A DNA stretch of 64,000 nt from a virus: IMG/VR virus record IMGVR_UViG_3300032288_003086, positions 1 to 64,000 of that record; one strand, written 5' to 3'. A program made the position numbers and the translations under genes. The notes under the pieces are model-generated. The model made no database searches. It had not been told where the DNA came from and saw only the letters and a list, made by a program, of their open reading frames with translations. The stretch's first letter is position 1. Each line of letters opens with the position of its first letter. Shown here one piece after another: positions 33,290 to 42,744 of this stretch.

Positions 33290-34413
33290 AGACAGAACTC
33301 CAATACAGGACATTCGATGACCTGATGAACTCTGTACGGAGTGATCTGTACACTTATGACCAGGACAACTTCCTGAATCCTCAAGAACTCTTGAAGATTG
33401 CTATCAAGGTCAATTATGAACTTGGTCTGAAGATTAACCCTAGCAGAGGAAAAATCATAGATGTCCATAATGGAAAGGGGAAGTTACCTTCTGATTTCTA
33501 TGTGATGAACTTTGCTATGCTCTGTGGTCTTGGCAATGAGACATACACTAACTGCACGCAGTCACAGGTTGAGACATTGTATGACCAGATGGTCAAGCTT
33601 GCTGAGATTGTAAATGCAAGACCTCTTGTACAAGTTGCTGATTTGGGTGAGGGATGGAATATAGTAACCCACAATTTAGGTTCTACTAATTTGGTTCTCA
33701 AAGTTCAAAACTCTGAAAAGGAATATGTCAACTTCGAATATGTCATCCTTAACGAAAACCAAGTCAAAGTCAAAGTTTTTGAAACTTGGAATGCTGCGCG
33801 CATTACTATTATTGCCGCGGCAAATATTGTTGCTAATTGTAGCATCAGTCTTGATAATTGCCCTGATGGTTGCAGGATTATTGAAAATAGACCCGGACTC
33901 ATGAGGGAGTTTCCAAGGCCTGTTCCTATTGAAATTATCCCATACAACTACGGTGAACCAGAATGCAATCTCGCGCATGTAGGTTCATATGAATACAGAC
34001 TCAAGATCAAAGATGGATTTATTCATACGATCAACTTCAAAGAAGGTCGTGTATATATAAACTATGAATCAGTCATGGAAGACGATGAGGGCAACTTGCT
34101 TGTCCTGGATCATCCCATGGTAAATGAGTATTATGAATATGCACTCAAAGAGCGTATTCTAGAAAATCTGTTTATGAATGGTGAGCCTACTGCGGCACAA
34201 AGACTGCAGCTGATTCAGGCTAAGATTAGACCTTCAAGGAATAATGCTCTTAGTTACATCAATACTCCTGACTATGGCGAGATGAAACGTATGTGGGAAA
34301 AGAACCGCAAGGCGATGTATGCCAAGTACTATAATATGTTTAACAGCTATGCATGGTATGGAGGATTGAAGACTGCAAGAGGTCCTTATCCATCACATCC
34401 ATTCCATTATTAA
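33286..34413 (+). CDS. Ring/tail-hub-type structural protein with inserted beta domain (375 aa)
   Basis: A 375-residue protein. Residues 1-75 are helical with FLNPQELLKIAIKVNYELGL; residues about 200-300 are beta-rich (FPRPVPIEIIPYNYGE, GFIHTINFKEGRVYINYESV). The rest (YYEYALKERILENLFMNGEP and EMKRMWEKNRKAMYAKYYNM) is helical again and ends with GPYPSHPFHY. Between them, residues about 115-190 (LGEGWNIVTHNLGSTNLVLKV through ETWNAARITII) match the small beta sandwich often found in fibre proteins ('W-x-V-x-H-N-L'). It thus looks like an insertion in a ring or hub protein. It starts in an ATGA overlap with the previous ring-type gene. Its position just before the giant muzzle-like protein fits a tail-tube component. 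Confidence 0.6.
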   Translation: MKTELQYRTFDDLMNSVRSDLYTYDQDNFLNPQELLKIAIKVNYELGLKINPSRGKIIDVHNGKGKLPSDFYVMNFAMLCGLGNETYTNCTQSQVETLYDQMVKLAEIVNARPLVQVADLGEGWNIVTHNLGSTNLVLKVQNSEKEYVNFEYVILNENQVKVKVFETWNAARITIIAAANIVANCSISLDNCPDGCRIIENRPGLMREFPRPVPIEIIPYNYGEPECNLAHVGSYEYRLKIKDGFIHTINFKEGRVYINYESVMEDDEGNLLVLDHPMVNEYYEYALKERILENLFMNGEPTAAQRLQLIQAKIRPSRNNALSYINTPDYGEMKRMWEKNRKAMYAKYYNMFNSYAWYGGLKTARGPYPSHPFHY

Positions 34414-34419
34414 TAGATT

Positions 34420-37400
34420 ATGGCAAAGTCCACAAGCTCTTCATCTGGCACCACTGATCTCAATAGTGCAAAGAGTGCTACCTATGTAAAAGGTCTTATC
34501 AAGGATTATAACGACAGTTATGTTCCTGAAGGAGTGTGGATCAATGCTATCAATGCGGTTACTAACTCTCATAAGGGTGATGCTGGTACAATAGGTAATG
34601 AGCCTTCCAATAGATTTTGTGTAGAGGCTCCTTATACCATAATAGGTCTTGTGCGCAGGGACTCCAACACCTGGGTTGTTTTCTCTACCAATAATGTCAT
34701 ATCCGAGATAGGTTACTTTACAGAGTCTACTTGTGAATACATTAAGATCATAACAGATCAATGTTTAGGATTCAAAAAAGAATATCTGATCACAGGAGTT
34801 ATCCAGTACAATTTTGATTGCACATGGTCTGTGTTTTTTGCAGATGGATTGAATCCAGATAGGACAATCAATCTAGATAATCCTCCTTATCAGTATACAT
34901 GGGATAGGACCAATCCAAACTGTCCTATAAAAGTATTCAATGATTGTTTGGACTGTGAGCAGACCAGATTGAATTACCTGATGACACCTCCCTGCATCAA
35001 TGTAAAGAAAGCAGTGGGAGCGGGTTCGCTGTTCAATGGATCCTATCAAGCTGTTATTGCTTACAGCATAAATGGACAAAGAGTCAGTAATTACTTTAGT
35101 CCAAGTAATGTCTTAGGCATATGGGATCACACAGGTGTAGCTGGTGGTCTTGAGATAAGTATTGAAGACTTGGACACCAGGTTTGAGGAGTATGAGTTAG
35201 TGGTTGTAAGCAACATCAATAGCCAGAACTTTGCAAGGAAGATTGGTAATTACAGCACCAGTCAGTCTGTAGTATATCTTGATATATATTCTGAAAGTCT
35301 TCCATCCATACCATTGAGTATAATTCCACTAGTGGTTCCTGTATATGAAAAGTCTGACAAGATGTTTGCAGTAAACAACTATCTTCTCAGATCGGGCATA
35401 TACAGCAAGTATGAGTTCAATTACCAGCCATTAGCCAACAACATTGCAGCACATTGGCAGGAGGTGGAATATCCTTCTGACTACTATTACAATGGAGGAG
35501 CAAATACATCCTATATGAGGGATGAGCAGTATGCTTTTTTCATCAGATGGCTATACAATGATGGCGATAAATCAGCAAGTTACCATATACCAGGAAGGGT
35601 GGCAGATCCATCTGATCTAACTACAGTGAACAACTTGGATGTGTTATATCCTGATGACAACAAATACTGGCAGGTTTACAATACAGCCTCTGTCACTAAT
35701 CCTGTTGTAAACACTATTCTTCCAGATGGTGGTATAGTTACCAAAGAAGGCTTGATGGGTTATTGGGAATCCACTGAAAAATATCCTATTAATAGGCCTC
35801 AGGTATGGGGTGATCTTTGCGGGCTTCCTATTCGTCATCATAAGTTTCCAGACAACTGTGTTTCCCACATCCATAATCAAGGTGGAGACAAGATGTATAT
35901 ACTGGGTGTCAAGTTCTCAAACATCCAGCATCCTTTGGATAACAATGGAAACCCTATATTAAACATCATAGGGTATGAGATATTGCGAGGTAGCAGGGAA
36001 GGCAACAGAACTGTTATTGCCAAAGGTATGCTCAACAATATGCGTGAGTATACCAGTATTGGTGATCAAAAGGTATTATATCAGAACTATCCATATAATG
36101 ATCTTAATCCAGATTACTTCCTAAGGACATCCCTTGCCAATGACCAGGGTGAGTCTCCTGATGACAGCGGCAGTCCATTGTCAGTATACAAAACAGATTA
36201 CTACAGCTTCCATAGTCCTGAAACCAACTTTGCAAAACCCTTTCTTTCATTCAATGAGGTAAGGTTGTATTCCAAAGAATATGGAACAAGCAATGGAAGT
36301 TTTGAATATCCATTTGGGCATCCCAAGCATAAGCTAATAACCAACGCATCCTATATATTGGCTTTGACACTTGGTTTGTCAATAGGTCTTAAAGCTGCGT
36401 TTGGTCAAAGGAATGTAAAGGCTACTGCAGATTCTGCCACAGCTCTTCCTGCAGCATTGAGTACAATATCCAGTTATGGATTCTTTGGAGTCAATGGTTC
36501 TATGGCTGCAGCACTTTCATCTTATGTGGGAAGTGCTCCTATATCGATATCCTCAGGAAACTATGGTCAATTTGTAGGAGGTACTTCTACTGGTTCAGGG
36601 GGTGGTAACTGGGGAGGTGTAGAGTTTCCAACTTTGACAGAAACAGGAGGTGACCTTTCAAACCTTGACTTTAGGACATTCTTTCCTGGATATACGACCA
36701 AGGTTGGACAGTTTGCATTTGAGGCTTTGAAGTATTTAGCATTCCTGTCAACTATAAAATACTGGTCTGGACTTGGTCTTGATGCTGCATTGAATGTTAT
36801 ATATGAGCTTATACCTTTCAGACAGTATGCGCTTCAGTATAACTCACATGCCTTTTATGCAAACTACAAAACCATTTGTCCAAGCAATTCCGCAGGTGAT
36901 ATGCGTAGGGCACATCAAGACAGTGTTTACATAAGGGATCAGATACAAAGCTTTGATGCCACTTATAATGTAAACAACCTTTATAGGAACAACTATGTCT
37001 TGGTTAAGATAAAAGGTAATTTTCCTAATGTGTCTGCTACTGACTCTTCTATAAAGGACAATTCAAGGAAGCGCGTGAGAGACACAAGTCTCAGTTTCAC
37101 CAATCCTACAAATACCAATATTACCTCTACTACCTCTGCATACTATGGAGGATTGAAGGTGGATCTTGAAAACCAATATGGACAGCTTGAAGGAATCGTG
37201 CAGGTTCCTATAGGGATGTGTTATGAGGTTACTTCTGGAAAGCTTGAGAACAAAAGATATGAATCAACCACATTGTTTGGTGGTGATATCTATATCAACA
37301 GGTATACAGAAAAGAATCCTTTCTTCTTTTTTGTCAATTGGCTTTATGATGTACCTAATGGTACCGAGTTTGATTATAGTCAATACAGCAATATCCTTTA

Positions 37401-39246
37401 TCCAAGGTACTGGGGTAACTTTACTAGGTTTGATAGATCTAGTATAAAGTCACCTTTTGGATTTGGTGCTATAAAAGGATGGGAGTCTGATGATGATCCT
37501 TTATTGGGTTGGATTCTTGCTGCTAGTGCTTATCATCACTTAGACAGATCCAACGCTACTAACACATTCCTTGTTACCAAAGCATGGTTCTATCTGTTTT
37601 ATAATGGAGTAAGAGATTTCTTTATAGAGTCCGAGGTAAATCTGGCATATAGGGATTATGGTGATTTGACCAGTCAGCGCCACTATGATTATAAGAGTTA
37701 CACGGATATTCCCAGGATGTTCAGGACTGATATTATCCAGTCTGGGAACTATTACAAGTATGACTACTCCCTTTCAGTAAGTAAGCTTTTGAGTCAATAC
37801 AAGACTTTCTCAGCAATACTTCCTAGGTCTTATGATCCAGATGTGGCGGAAAGCTGTTATACATATGTATCAGGAAAAGTGCTTTATAGTCTTCAGCAGC
37901 AGTCTGAACAAGCTAGAGAATCCTGGAGAATATACCTTCCTAATAACTATAAGGACTTTGAGAATGATGTCACTGCTTTCAAACCTATCAATAGGACGGG
38001 TGCATTAATCCTATTCCAAGATGCTGAACCCACTAGTTTTACAGGTGTAGATCAACTTCAGACAGCAGCAGGTACTAAGATTACTATTGGTGATGGTGGT
38101 TTGTTTGCACAGCCTTTCCAATCTCTTGTAAATGCTGATGATGAGTATGAGTATGGCTCATGCCAGGATACAAGATCCGTGGTCAATACTCCATATGGTA
38201 CATTCTGGATGAGTCGTAACACAGGTAAGATCCTAAATTATACAGGTTCTGGTATTGTGGACATTGCCATGAATGGGATGCGTTACTGGTTTGCAGAACA
38301 TCTACCCAATGTCTTGACTACCCAGTATCCTGAGTTTCCATTTACAGAGAATACAGTGGTGGGCATAGGTTGTCAAGCTGTTTATGATACCCAGTATGAT
38401 ATCCTTTACTTTTCAAAAAGGGACTTTAAGTCCAACACTGAGTCTGTCAAGTATGATGTAGCTGGCAAGTATTGGTATGTTGAAAGGCAGGCTGGTAATG
38501 AGGTCATTGAGCTTGGTGACCCTAATTACTTTGAAGATTGCTCATGGACAATTAGTTATGATCCAAAGACCAAGATGTGGTTGAGTTTCCATGATTGGCA
38601 CCCTAATCATTCCTTTGGTGTAAATGACCACTTCTATACCATCAAGGATAAAGGTTTCTGGAAACACAATGATGTGTGCAACAGCTTCTGTAATTACTAC
38701 GGGGTGGAGTATCCTTTTGAGGTGGAGGTACCTATCAATACCATAGCGGCGATTACTACCATCAAAAGCGTGGAATATTACCTAGAGGTATTGAACTATT
38801 CCCAAGATTGTATTGATCCATATCATGTGCTAGATGCCAACTTTGACTATGCCATGATCTACAATACAGAGCAGAACTCAGGTCTTCTAAAGCTGAATCT
38901 CAAGCCTAGGAACCCTAACTATATGCTAAGCTATCCAATAGTCTTGTCAGACAGGATAGAGATCATGTTCTCCAAAGAAGAGAATAAGTATCGCTTCAAT
39001 CAGTTTTGGGATGCTACCAGGGATAGGGGCGAGTTCTCAGGAATCCAATACAGGATGTTCAATACTGAGCAGAATGGATATCGTAAAGTATTAAATCCTA
39101 CATTTATAGATTATAATAAATCACCTTTGCAGCGTAAAAAGTTCAGGCATTATGGCAACAGGTTGATTCTGGGTAGGGCAGTCTCCCAGAACCTGAAGTA
39201 TAACCTGAAGATTTCAAGTGTGAAGGAAACTTCTAGTCCACGATGA
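34420..39246 (+). CDS. Muzzle/tail stabilization-like protein (1608 aa)
   Basis: A 1608-residue protein. The start (YVKGLIKDYNDSYVPEGVWINAINAV, then AGTIGNEPSNRFC) and the following repeats of beta strands match the pattern of crAss-like proteins commonly annotated as stabilization or muzzle protein, which cap the short tail tube and have a P22 gp10-like propeller part. Other signs are FNGSYQAVIAYSINGQRVSNYF, QNFARKIGNYSTSQSVVYLD, YPIN-R-PQVWGDLCGLPIRHHKFPD and the C-terminal SYDPKTKMWLSFHDWHPN. A Gly/Ser-rich hydrophobic stretch lies near residues 650-740 (SYILALTLGLSIGLKAAFGQ, SGNYGQFVGGTSTGSGGGNWGG) and could be buried in the tube. It overlaps the next gene by four bases. Confidence 0.65.
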   Translation: MAKSTSSSSGTTDLNSAKSATYVKGLIKDYNDSYVPEGVWINAINAVTNSHKGDAGTIGNEPSNRFCVEAPYTIIGLVRRDSNTWVVFSTNNVISEIGYFTESTCEYIKIITDQCLGFKKEYLITGVIQYNFDCTWSVFFADGLNPDRTINLDNPPYQYTWDRTNPNCPIKVFNDCLDCEQTRLNYLMTPPCINVKKAVGAGSLFNGSYQAVIAYSINGQRVSNYFSPSNVLGIWDHTGVAGGLEISIEDLDTRFEEYELVVVSNINSQNFARKIGNYSTSQSVVYLDIYSESLPSIPLSIIPLVVPVYEKSDKMFAVNNYLLRSGIYSKYEFNYQPLANNIAAHWQEVEYPSDYYYNGGANTSYMRDEQYAFFIRWLYNDGDKSASYHIPGRVADPSDLTTVNNLDVLYPDDNKYWQVYNTASVTNPVVNTILPDGGIVTKEGLMGYWESTEKYPINRPQVWGDLCGLPIRHHKFPDNCVSHIHNQGGDKMYILGVKFSNIQHPLDNNGNPILNIIGYEILRGSREGNRTVIAKGMLNNMREYTSIGDQKVLYQNYPYNDLNPDYFLRTSLANDQGESPDDSGSPLSVYKTDYYSFHSPETNFAKPFLSFNEVRLYSKEYGTSNGSFEYPFGHPKHKLITNASYILALTLGLSIGLKAAFGQRNVKATADSATALPAALSTISSYGFFGVNGSMAAALSSYVGSAPISISSGNYGQFVGGTSTGSGGGNWGGVEFPTLTETGGDLSNLDFRTFFPGYTTKVGQFAFEALKYLAFLSTIKYWSGLGLDAALNVIYELIPFRQYALQYNSHAFYANYKTICPSNSAGDMRRAHQDSVYIRDQIQSFDATYNVNNLYRNNYVLVKIKGNFPNVSATDSSIKDNSRKRVRDTSLSFTNPTNTNITSTTSAYYGGLKVDLENQYGQLEGIVQVPIGMCYEVTSGKLENKRYESTTLFGGDIYINRYTEKNPFFFFVNWLYDVPNGTEFDYSQYSNILYPRYWGNFTRFDRSSIKSPFGFGAIKGWESDDDPLLGWILAASAYHHLDRSNATNTFLVTKAWFYLFYNGVRDFFIESEVNLAYRDYGDLTSQRHYDYKSYTDIPRMFRTDIIQSGNYYKYDYSLSVSKLLSQYKTFSAILPRSYDPDVAESCYTYVSGKVLYSLQQQSEQARESWRIYLPNNYKDFENDVTAFKPINRTGALILFQDAEPTSFTGVDQLQTAAGTKITIGDGGLFAQPFQSLVNADDEYEYGSCQDTRSVVNTPYGTFWMSRNTGKILNYTGSGIVDIAMNGMRYWFAEHLPNVLTTQYPEFPFTENTVVGIGCQAVYDTQYDILYFSKRDFKSNTESVKYDVAGKYWYVERQAGNEVIELGDPNYFEDCSWTISYDPKTKMWLSFHDWHPNHSFGVNDHFYTIKDKGFWKHNDVCNSFCNYYGVEYPFEVEVPINTIAAITTIKSVEYYLEVLNYSQDCIDPYHVLDANFDYAMIYNTEQNSGLLKLNLKPRNPNYMLSYPIVLSDRIEIMFSKEENKYRFNQFWDATRDRGEFSGIQYRMFNTEQNGYRKVLNPTFIDYNKSPLQRKKFRHYGNRLILGRAVSQNLKYNLKISSVKETSSPR

Positions 39247-42200
39247 AAACCGATAAGTTACTGCATGTGCTCACTAAGAATGCCCCTAATAGGTCAGGCA
39301 GAGCACTTCCTTTGGATAAATATCAGGATAAGTCCCAGGTTAAAAATTGGGAAAGAAATTTAATGAATGAAAGTCCAAGAAGAGCTGCTGACAAAGCAAA
39401 AGAGCTTGGTGTTGATGTTGGTGGGTATAACAATCTTGGAGATGCATACAGGCATGCTCTTACAAGTTATTATACTACGGATCAATATGGTCCTGTCCTT
39501 GCAAATCTCATGGGTATAGGTCATGAGGGATTGGGCATATATGATTATTTCACTAAGAACAAAAACAAAAGTTTAGGTACATTTTTAAAATTGCTAAAAG
39601 AATCAGGTAGTGACATCTACAATAATGCAGTAGGTTCTTTTGCTTCTGCTACAGAACCTCTTGCTGCGTTGGCAAATCCTGGTAATCCAAACATTAATAC
39701 AGAACATCTGAAAAATGTTTTAAGCAATGTTCATGTTCTTAATAAAGGTGAGACCTACCCTGCATCTGAACAAGTAAGGGATATGTTTCCAATGGACTTA
39801 CAAAGAACAAGACATCCTCAAGAGATTAAACGCTTTCAAGGTACTATTAAACGCTTTCAAGGTACTGAACAAAGTCAGACAGGAACTTCTTTGAAGAAAT
39901 CTGTTCCAAAAGATTTGGAGGAAAGATATAGTACTGTTCAATCTAGAATACAGGGGATAATTGATAATCCTCCTCAGACTAAGAATCCAGGCATGGCTCC
40001 TGAGGATGTAATGAAGTATATCAAGGATCGTTCTATAAGTACATTGATGGAGGAAAATCCTTCTTTGGGTACTGCATGTAAAGGTCCTTATTGTACTACT
40101 GCGGCCAGTACAGCATTTAGATTGACTTATCCTAATGCAGCTCCTCTTCCTACTACAGGTGGAAATACTTTTAGGGATCAGATATTGAATAATCCTGCAT
40201 TTGGGGTTACCTCAAATGATATTTATTCCAACCTGCATCCAGGATCATATCTTCAACAACAAACGCTTGAAGAGTATTATGAAGATGAAGAAGGAAATAC
40301 CAAGCAAAGATCCAAGCCTTCTTATCAGTCTCTTCATAACATGTATGTATATGATGTTGAAAAACTCTCCAATGGTAGAAAAAGAATACATACTGTGCAA
40401 AACACAGGGAATATGTATAATCCAGAATCAACGCAGATTACAAAGGAATATGATGTAGACAAGGAAGGTAATGTTTATAACAAGGATTCAGACTATATTG
40501 TAATTGAATCGGCTAGTGAGAATGCTAAAGACAGGCCTCTATTGGTATACTACAAGGATAATGACATATGGAGTAATCCTGAAATGAACAGCCTTTTGAA
40601 AGAAAGGGAAGGGGTCAAAAAACAAATTTTGGACATTGACTCTGATTATTTCACTCCTGAGAAACCTACCAGGTATGATGTTGATTACCAACCTGGTCAA
40701 TTTCTTCTTCCTGAAAGCTTCTCATCTGAACAAGGTAAGATGGTTTCTAACAAGGACGATAAGGAGTTTATTGATTTACGTGAAAGCAAAATTCCTGAAA
40801 TTGTAGATCAGGTCAATAATCCTGAGTACAAGAAGATGATCATGCGGGATTATAACATCAGTGACGCTGAGTATAACGCAATGGTTAAGACCATGATTGG
40901 TCAGTACATGATGGAATCCCAAGGAGGCACTGATTGGCAAAGTGGATTCAGGATTCCTGAAAATAAAGGTTTGGCTAAACTGTCCACTGCATTAGGTGCC
41001 GATCTTTCAAAAAAGAGTGTAGGTCCTTTCCAAATAAACTACAGTCAGCTTGGAGAAAAGACAAAAGAGATAATTCCAAAGCGAGGAGTCAGCAATAAGA
41101 GTAGGCAGGAGTTCATTGATTTCATGTATGATCCTGTAAAGTCATCAGATGTGGCAATGCGATATCTTGCTGAAAACATGAGGATGGTCAGGAATCTGGC
41201 AAATCAGGAAGGTGAAAGACAGAACATGACTCCTGCTAACTATGTTGACTATTTACCTTATGTAATGAACCAACAAGGTTGGCTTCGTAGAACAGATGAG
41301 GAAAGTCAATCAAAAAAAGGTTCTATCTTAGGAGAAGGCACTAATGCATATGTTCAAGGTGTAAGGGATTATGGGAATAAGATGTTGGAGTATATTCCAA
41401 TGTCGAGTGATACCATGATCACAAATCCACCTACTATTCGTCGCGATGGTGGACCTTTACCCAAGGCACAGACTGGTAGATCTGCAATGACTGATTCTAT
41501 CAATGAGAACTATATACCTTCTGTCAAAGAAAAGAAGAAAGATCAACAGTCTTTATGGGATAAATTAACTGATCCAAACATGAAAACCCCTATGTTGGAT
41601 CTTTTTATGAAAGGAGCTTTTTTTCTTCCTGTGTTTAATACGCCTGAGCTTCAAAATCCTAATGCTATTCAATATAATAAAACAGGCGGATCAAAGCTAC
41701 CATCCCATCTACCAGAAGCTTACAGGGATGGCGGTCCTTTACCCAAAGCTCAGTCTGGACTTTACTATAAAGACAAGACTGGAACGCTTAGGTTTAAGCA
41801 TAATAATCAACCTGTAGCTACAGGAAAAGCTGAGTCAACAGCTAGTCCAATAGAAGCAGCATTGGCAGTAGCAACTGGAGCACCTTTGATTCCAACAGCT
41901 TTGAGTTTTGGATCAAAGACTGTTGGCAAATCAGGAGCCCATCCTTTAGATCAAAGTTGGATGGGAATACCTATTCCTGTTGCACTAGGGACCTTTGCTA
42001 ATACTTTGCGAGAAACTTATGAAGATGTTTCAAAAGGTATTCAGGATTACAACGCTACTAACCAGAGAAAAGAGGGAGGATCATTACCCAAAGCTCAGGC
42101 TGGGCTTAATACACAAGGTGTCCAAAGACTTGTTCAAGAGGCACATGCTACTGCTGAGCAGAACAAAAGATTACAACAGGACCAACAAAACACTTGGGCT

Positions 42201-42743
42201 AAACGAGATGAGACTTCTGTAAATCCACAAAAGGTAAAAGGTAATACTCCATATGTTGTATCAGGCACGGAAGGCGTTTTAGATGCAGCAGATGTTGTTT
42301 CTGATCTCATGCAATATGGATATTTTGTACCTCATCCTATAGGTCAAAGTGTTGGACTTCTAGGTAGTGGTCTGGGATCAGTTATAGATTCATATCAAGC
42401 TGGTCAGCAATATGCTCTTGGTAATTATGATGCAATGGCTGCTAACTTGGCATCCGCAAGTTTATCTGGATTGCTGGCTTCCAAAGGTTATACAAGGGAT
42501 ATGTATAATACAGTTCCAGGTTCAATGGCTGATAGGATTGCAAGTCTTGGGTCTAGGTCAGGTACCTATAGACCATTGACAGCTTATCCTCATCTTCGAA
42601 ATAATCCTGTAATACGTCGTGGATTGAATTATAATCGAGGCGCTTTAGGAACATTGGGTGCTGAAACCATTTATGATCTTCCTGAACAAAAGCTAGGTGG
42701 ACCTACTAAAACATTGAAAGTCAGAATAAAAAAATCAAAATAA
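39243..42743 (+). CDS. Multidomain virion protein with transglycosylase-like domain (1166 aa)
   Basis: Residues about 60-100 (NNLGDAYRHALTSYY, then GIGHEGLGIYDY) resemble a His-rich domain of unknown function with GDAYRHA plus HE. Residues about 275-365 contain C279, C284 (TACKGPYCTTAAS) and H365 (SLHNMYVYDV), compatible with a cysteine-amidase-like fold, though weakly. Residues about 550-690 look like a soluble lytic transglycosylase: E558 in MMESQGG, GPFQIN at 594-599. Three copies of GG-P/S-LPKAQ-x-G lie in the C-terminal half. The C-terminus is Gly-rich and basic (KLGGPTKTLKVRIKKSK). It probably travels in the virion and helps to open the cell wall during entry. Domain calls are by eye. 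A 21-base exact tandem duplication lies at 39825-39866. Confidence 0.6.
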   Translation: MKTDKLLHVLTKNAPNRSGRALPLDKYQDKSQVKNWERNLMNESPRRAADKAKELGVDVGGYNNLGDAYRHALTSYYTTDQYGPVLANLMGIGHEGLGIYDYFTKNKNKSLGTFLKLLKESGSDIYNNAVGSFASATEPLAALANPGNPNINTEHLKNVLSNVHVLNKGETYPASEQVRDMFPMDLQRTRHPQEIKRFQGTIKRFQGTEQSQTGTSLKKSVPKDLEERYSTVQSRIQGIIDNPPQTKNPGMAPEDVMKYIKDRSISTLMEENPSLGTACKGPYCTTAASTAFRLTYPNAAPLPTTGGNTFRDQILNNPAFGVTSNDIYSNLHPGSYLQQQTLEEYYEDEEGNTKQRSKPSYQSLHNMYVYDVEKLSNGRKRIHTVQNTGNMYNPESTQITKEYDVDKEGNVYNKDSDYIVIESASENAKDRPLLVYYKDNDIWSNPEMNSLLKEREGVKKQILDIDSDYFTPEKPTRYDVDYQPGQFLLPESFSSEQGKMVSNKDDKEFIDLRESKIPEIVDQVNNPEYKKMIMRDYNISDAEYNAMVKTMIGQYMMESQGGTDWQSGFRIPENKGLAKLSTALGADLSKKSVGPFQINYSQLGEKTKEIIPKRGVSNKSRQEFIDFMYDPVKSSDVAMRYLAENMRMVRNLANQEGERQNMTPANYVDYLPYVMNQQGWLRRTDEESQSKKGSILGEGTNAYVQGVRDYGNKMLEYIPMSSDTMITNPPTIRRDGGPLPKAQTGRSAMTDSINENYIPSVKEKKKDQQSLWDKLTDPNMKTPMLDLFMKGAFFLPVFNTPELQNPNAIQYNKTGGSKLPSHLPEAYRDGGPLPKAQSGLYYKDKTGTLRFKHNNQPVATGKAESTASPIEAALAVATGAPLIPTALSFGSKTVGKSGAHPLDQSWMGIPIPVALGTFANTLRETYEDVSKGIQDYNATNQRKEGGSLPKAQAGLNTQGVQRLVQEAHATAEQNKRLQQDQQNTWAKRDETSVNPQKVKGNTPYVVSGTEGVLDAADVVSDLMQYGYFVPHPIGQSVGLLGSGLGSVIDSYQAGQQYALGNYDAMAANLASASLSGLLASKGYTRDMYNTVPGSMADRIASLGSRSGTYRPLTAYPHLRNNPVIRRGLNYNRGALGTLGAETIYDLPEQKLGGPTKTLKVRIKKSK
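39825..39866 (+). repeat. Exact 21-base tandem duplication
   Basis: Two adjacent identical 21-base units (39825-39845 and 39846-39866) encode IKRFQGT twice in the 1166-residue virion protein. Being exact, the duplication is probably recent. Confidence 0.95.
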
Positions 42744-42744
42744 G

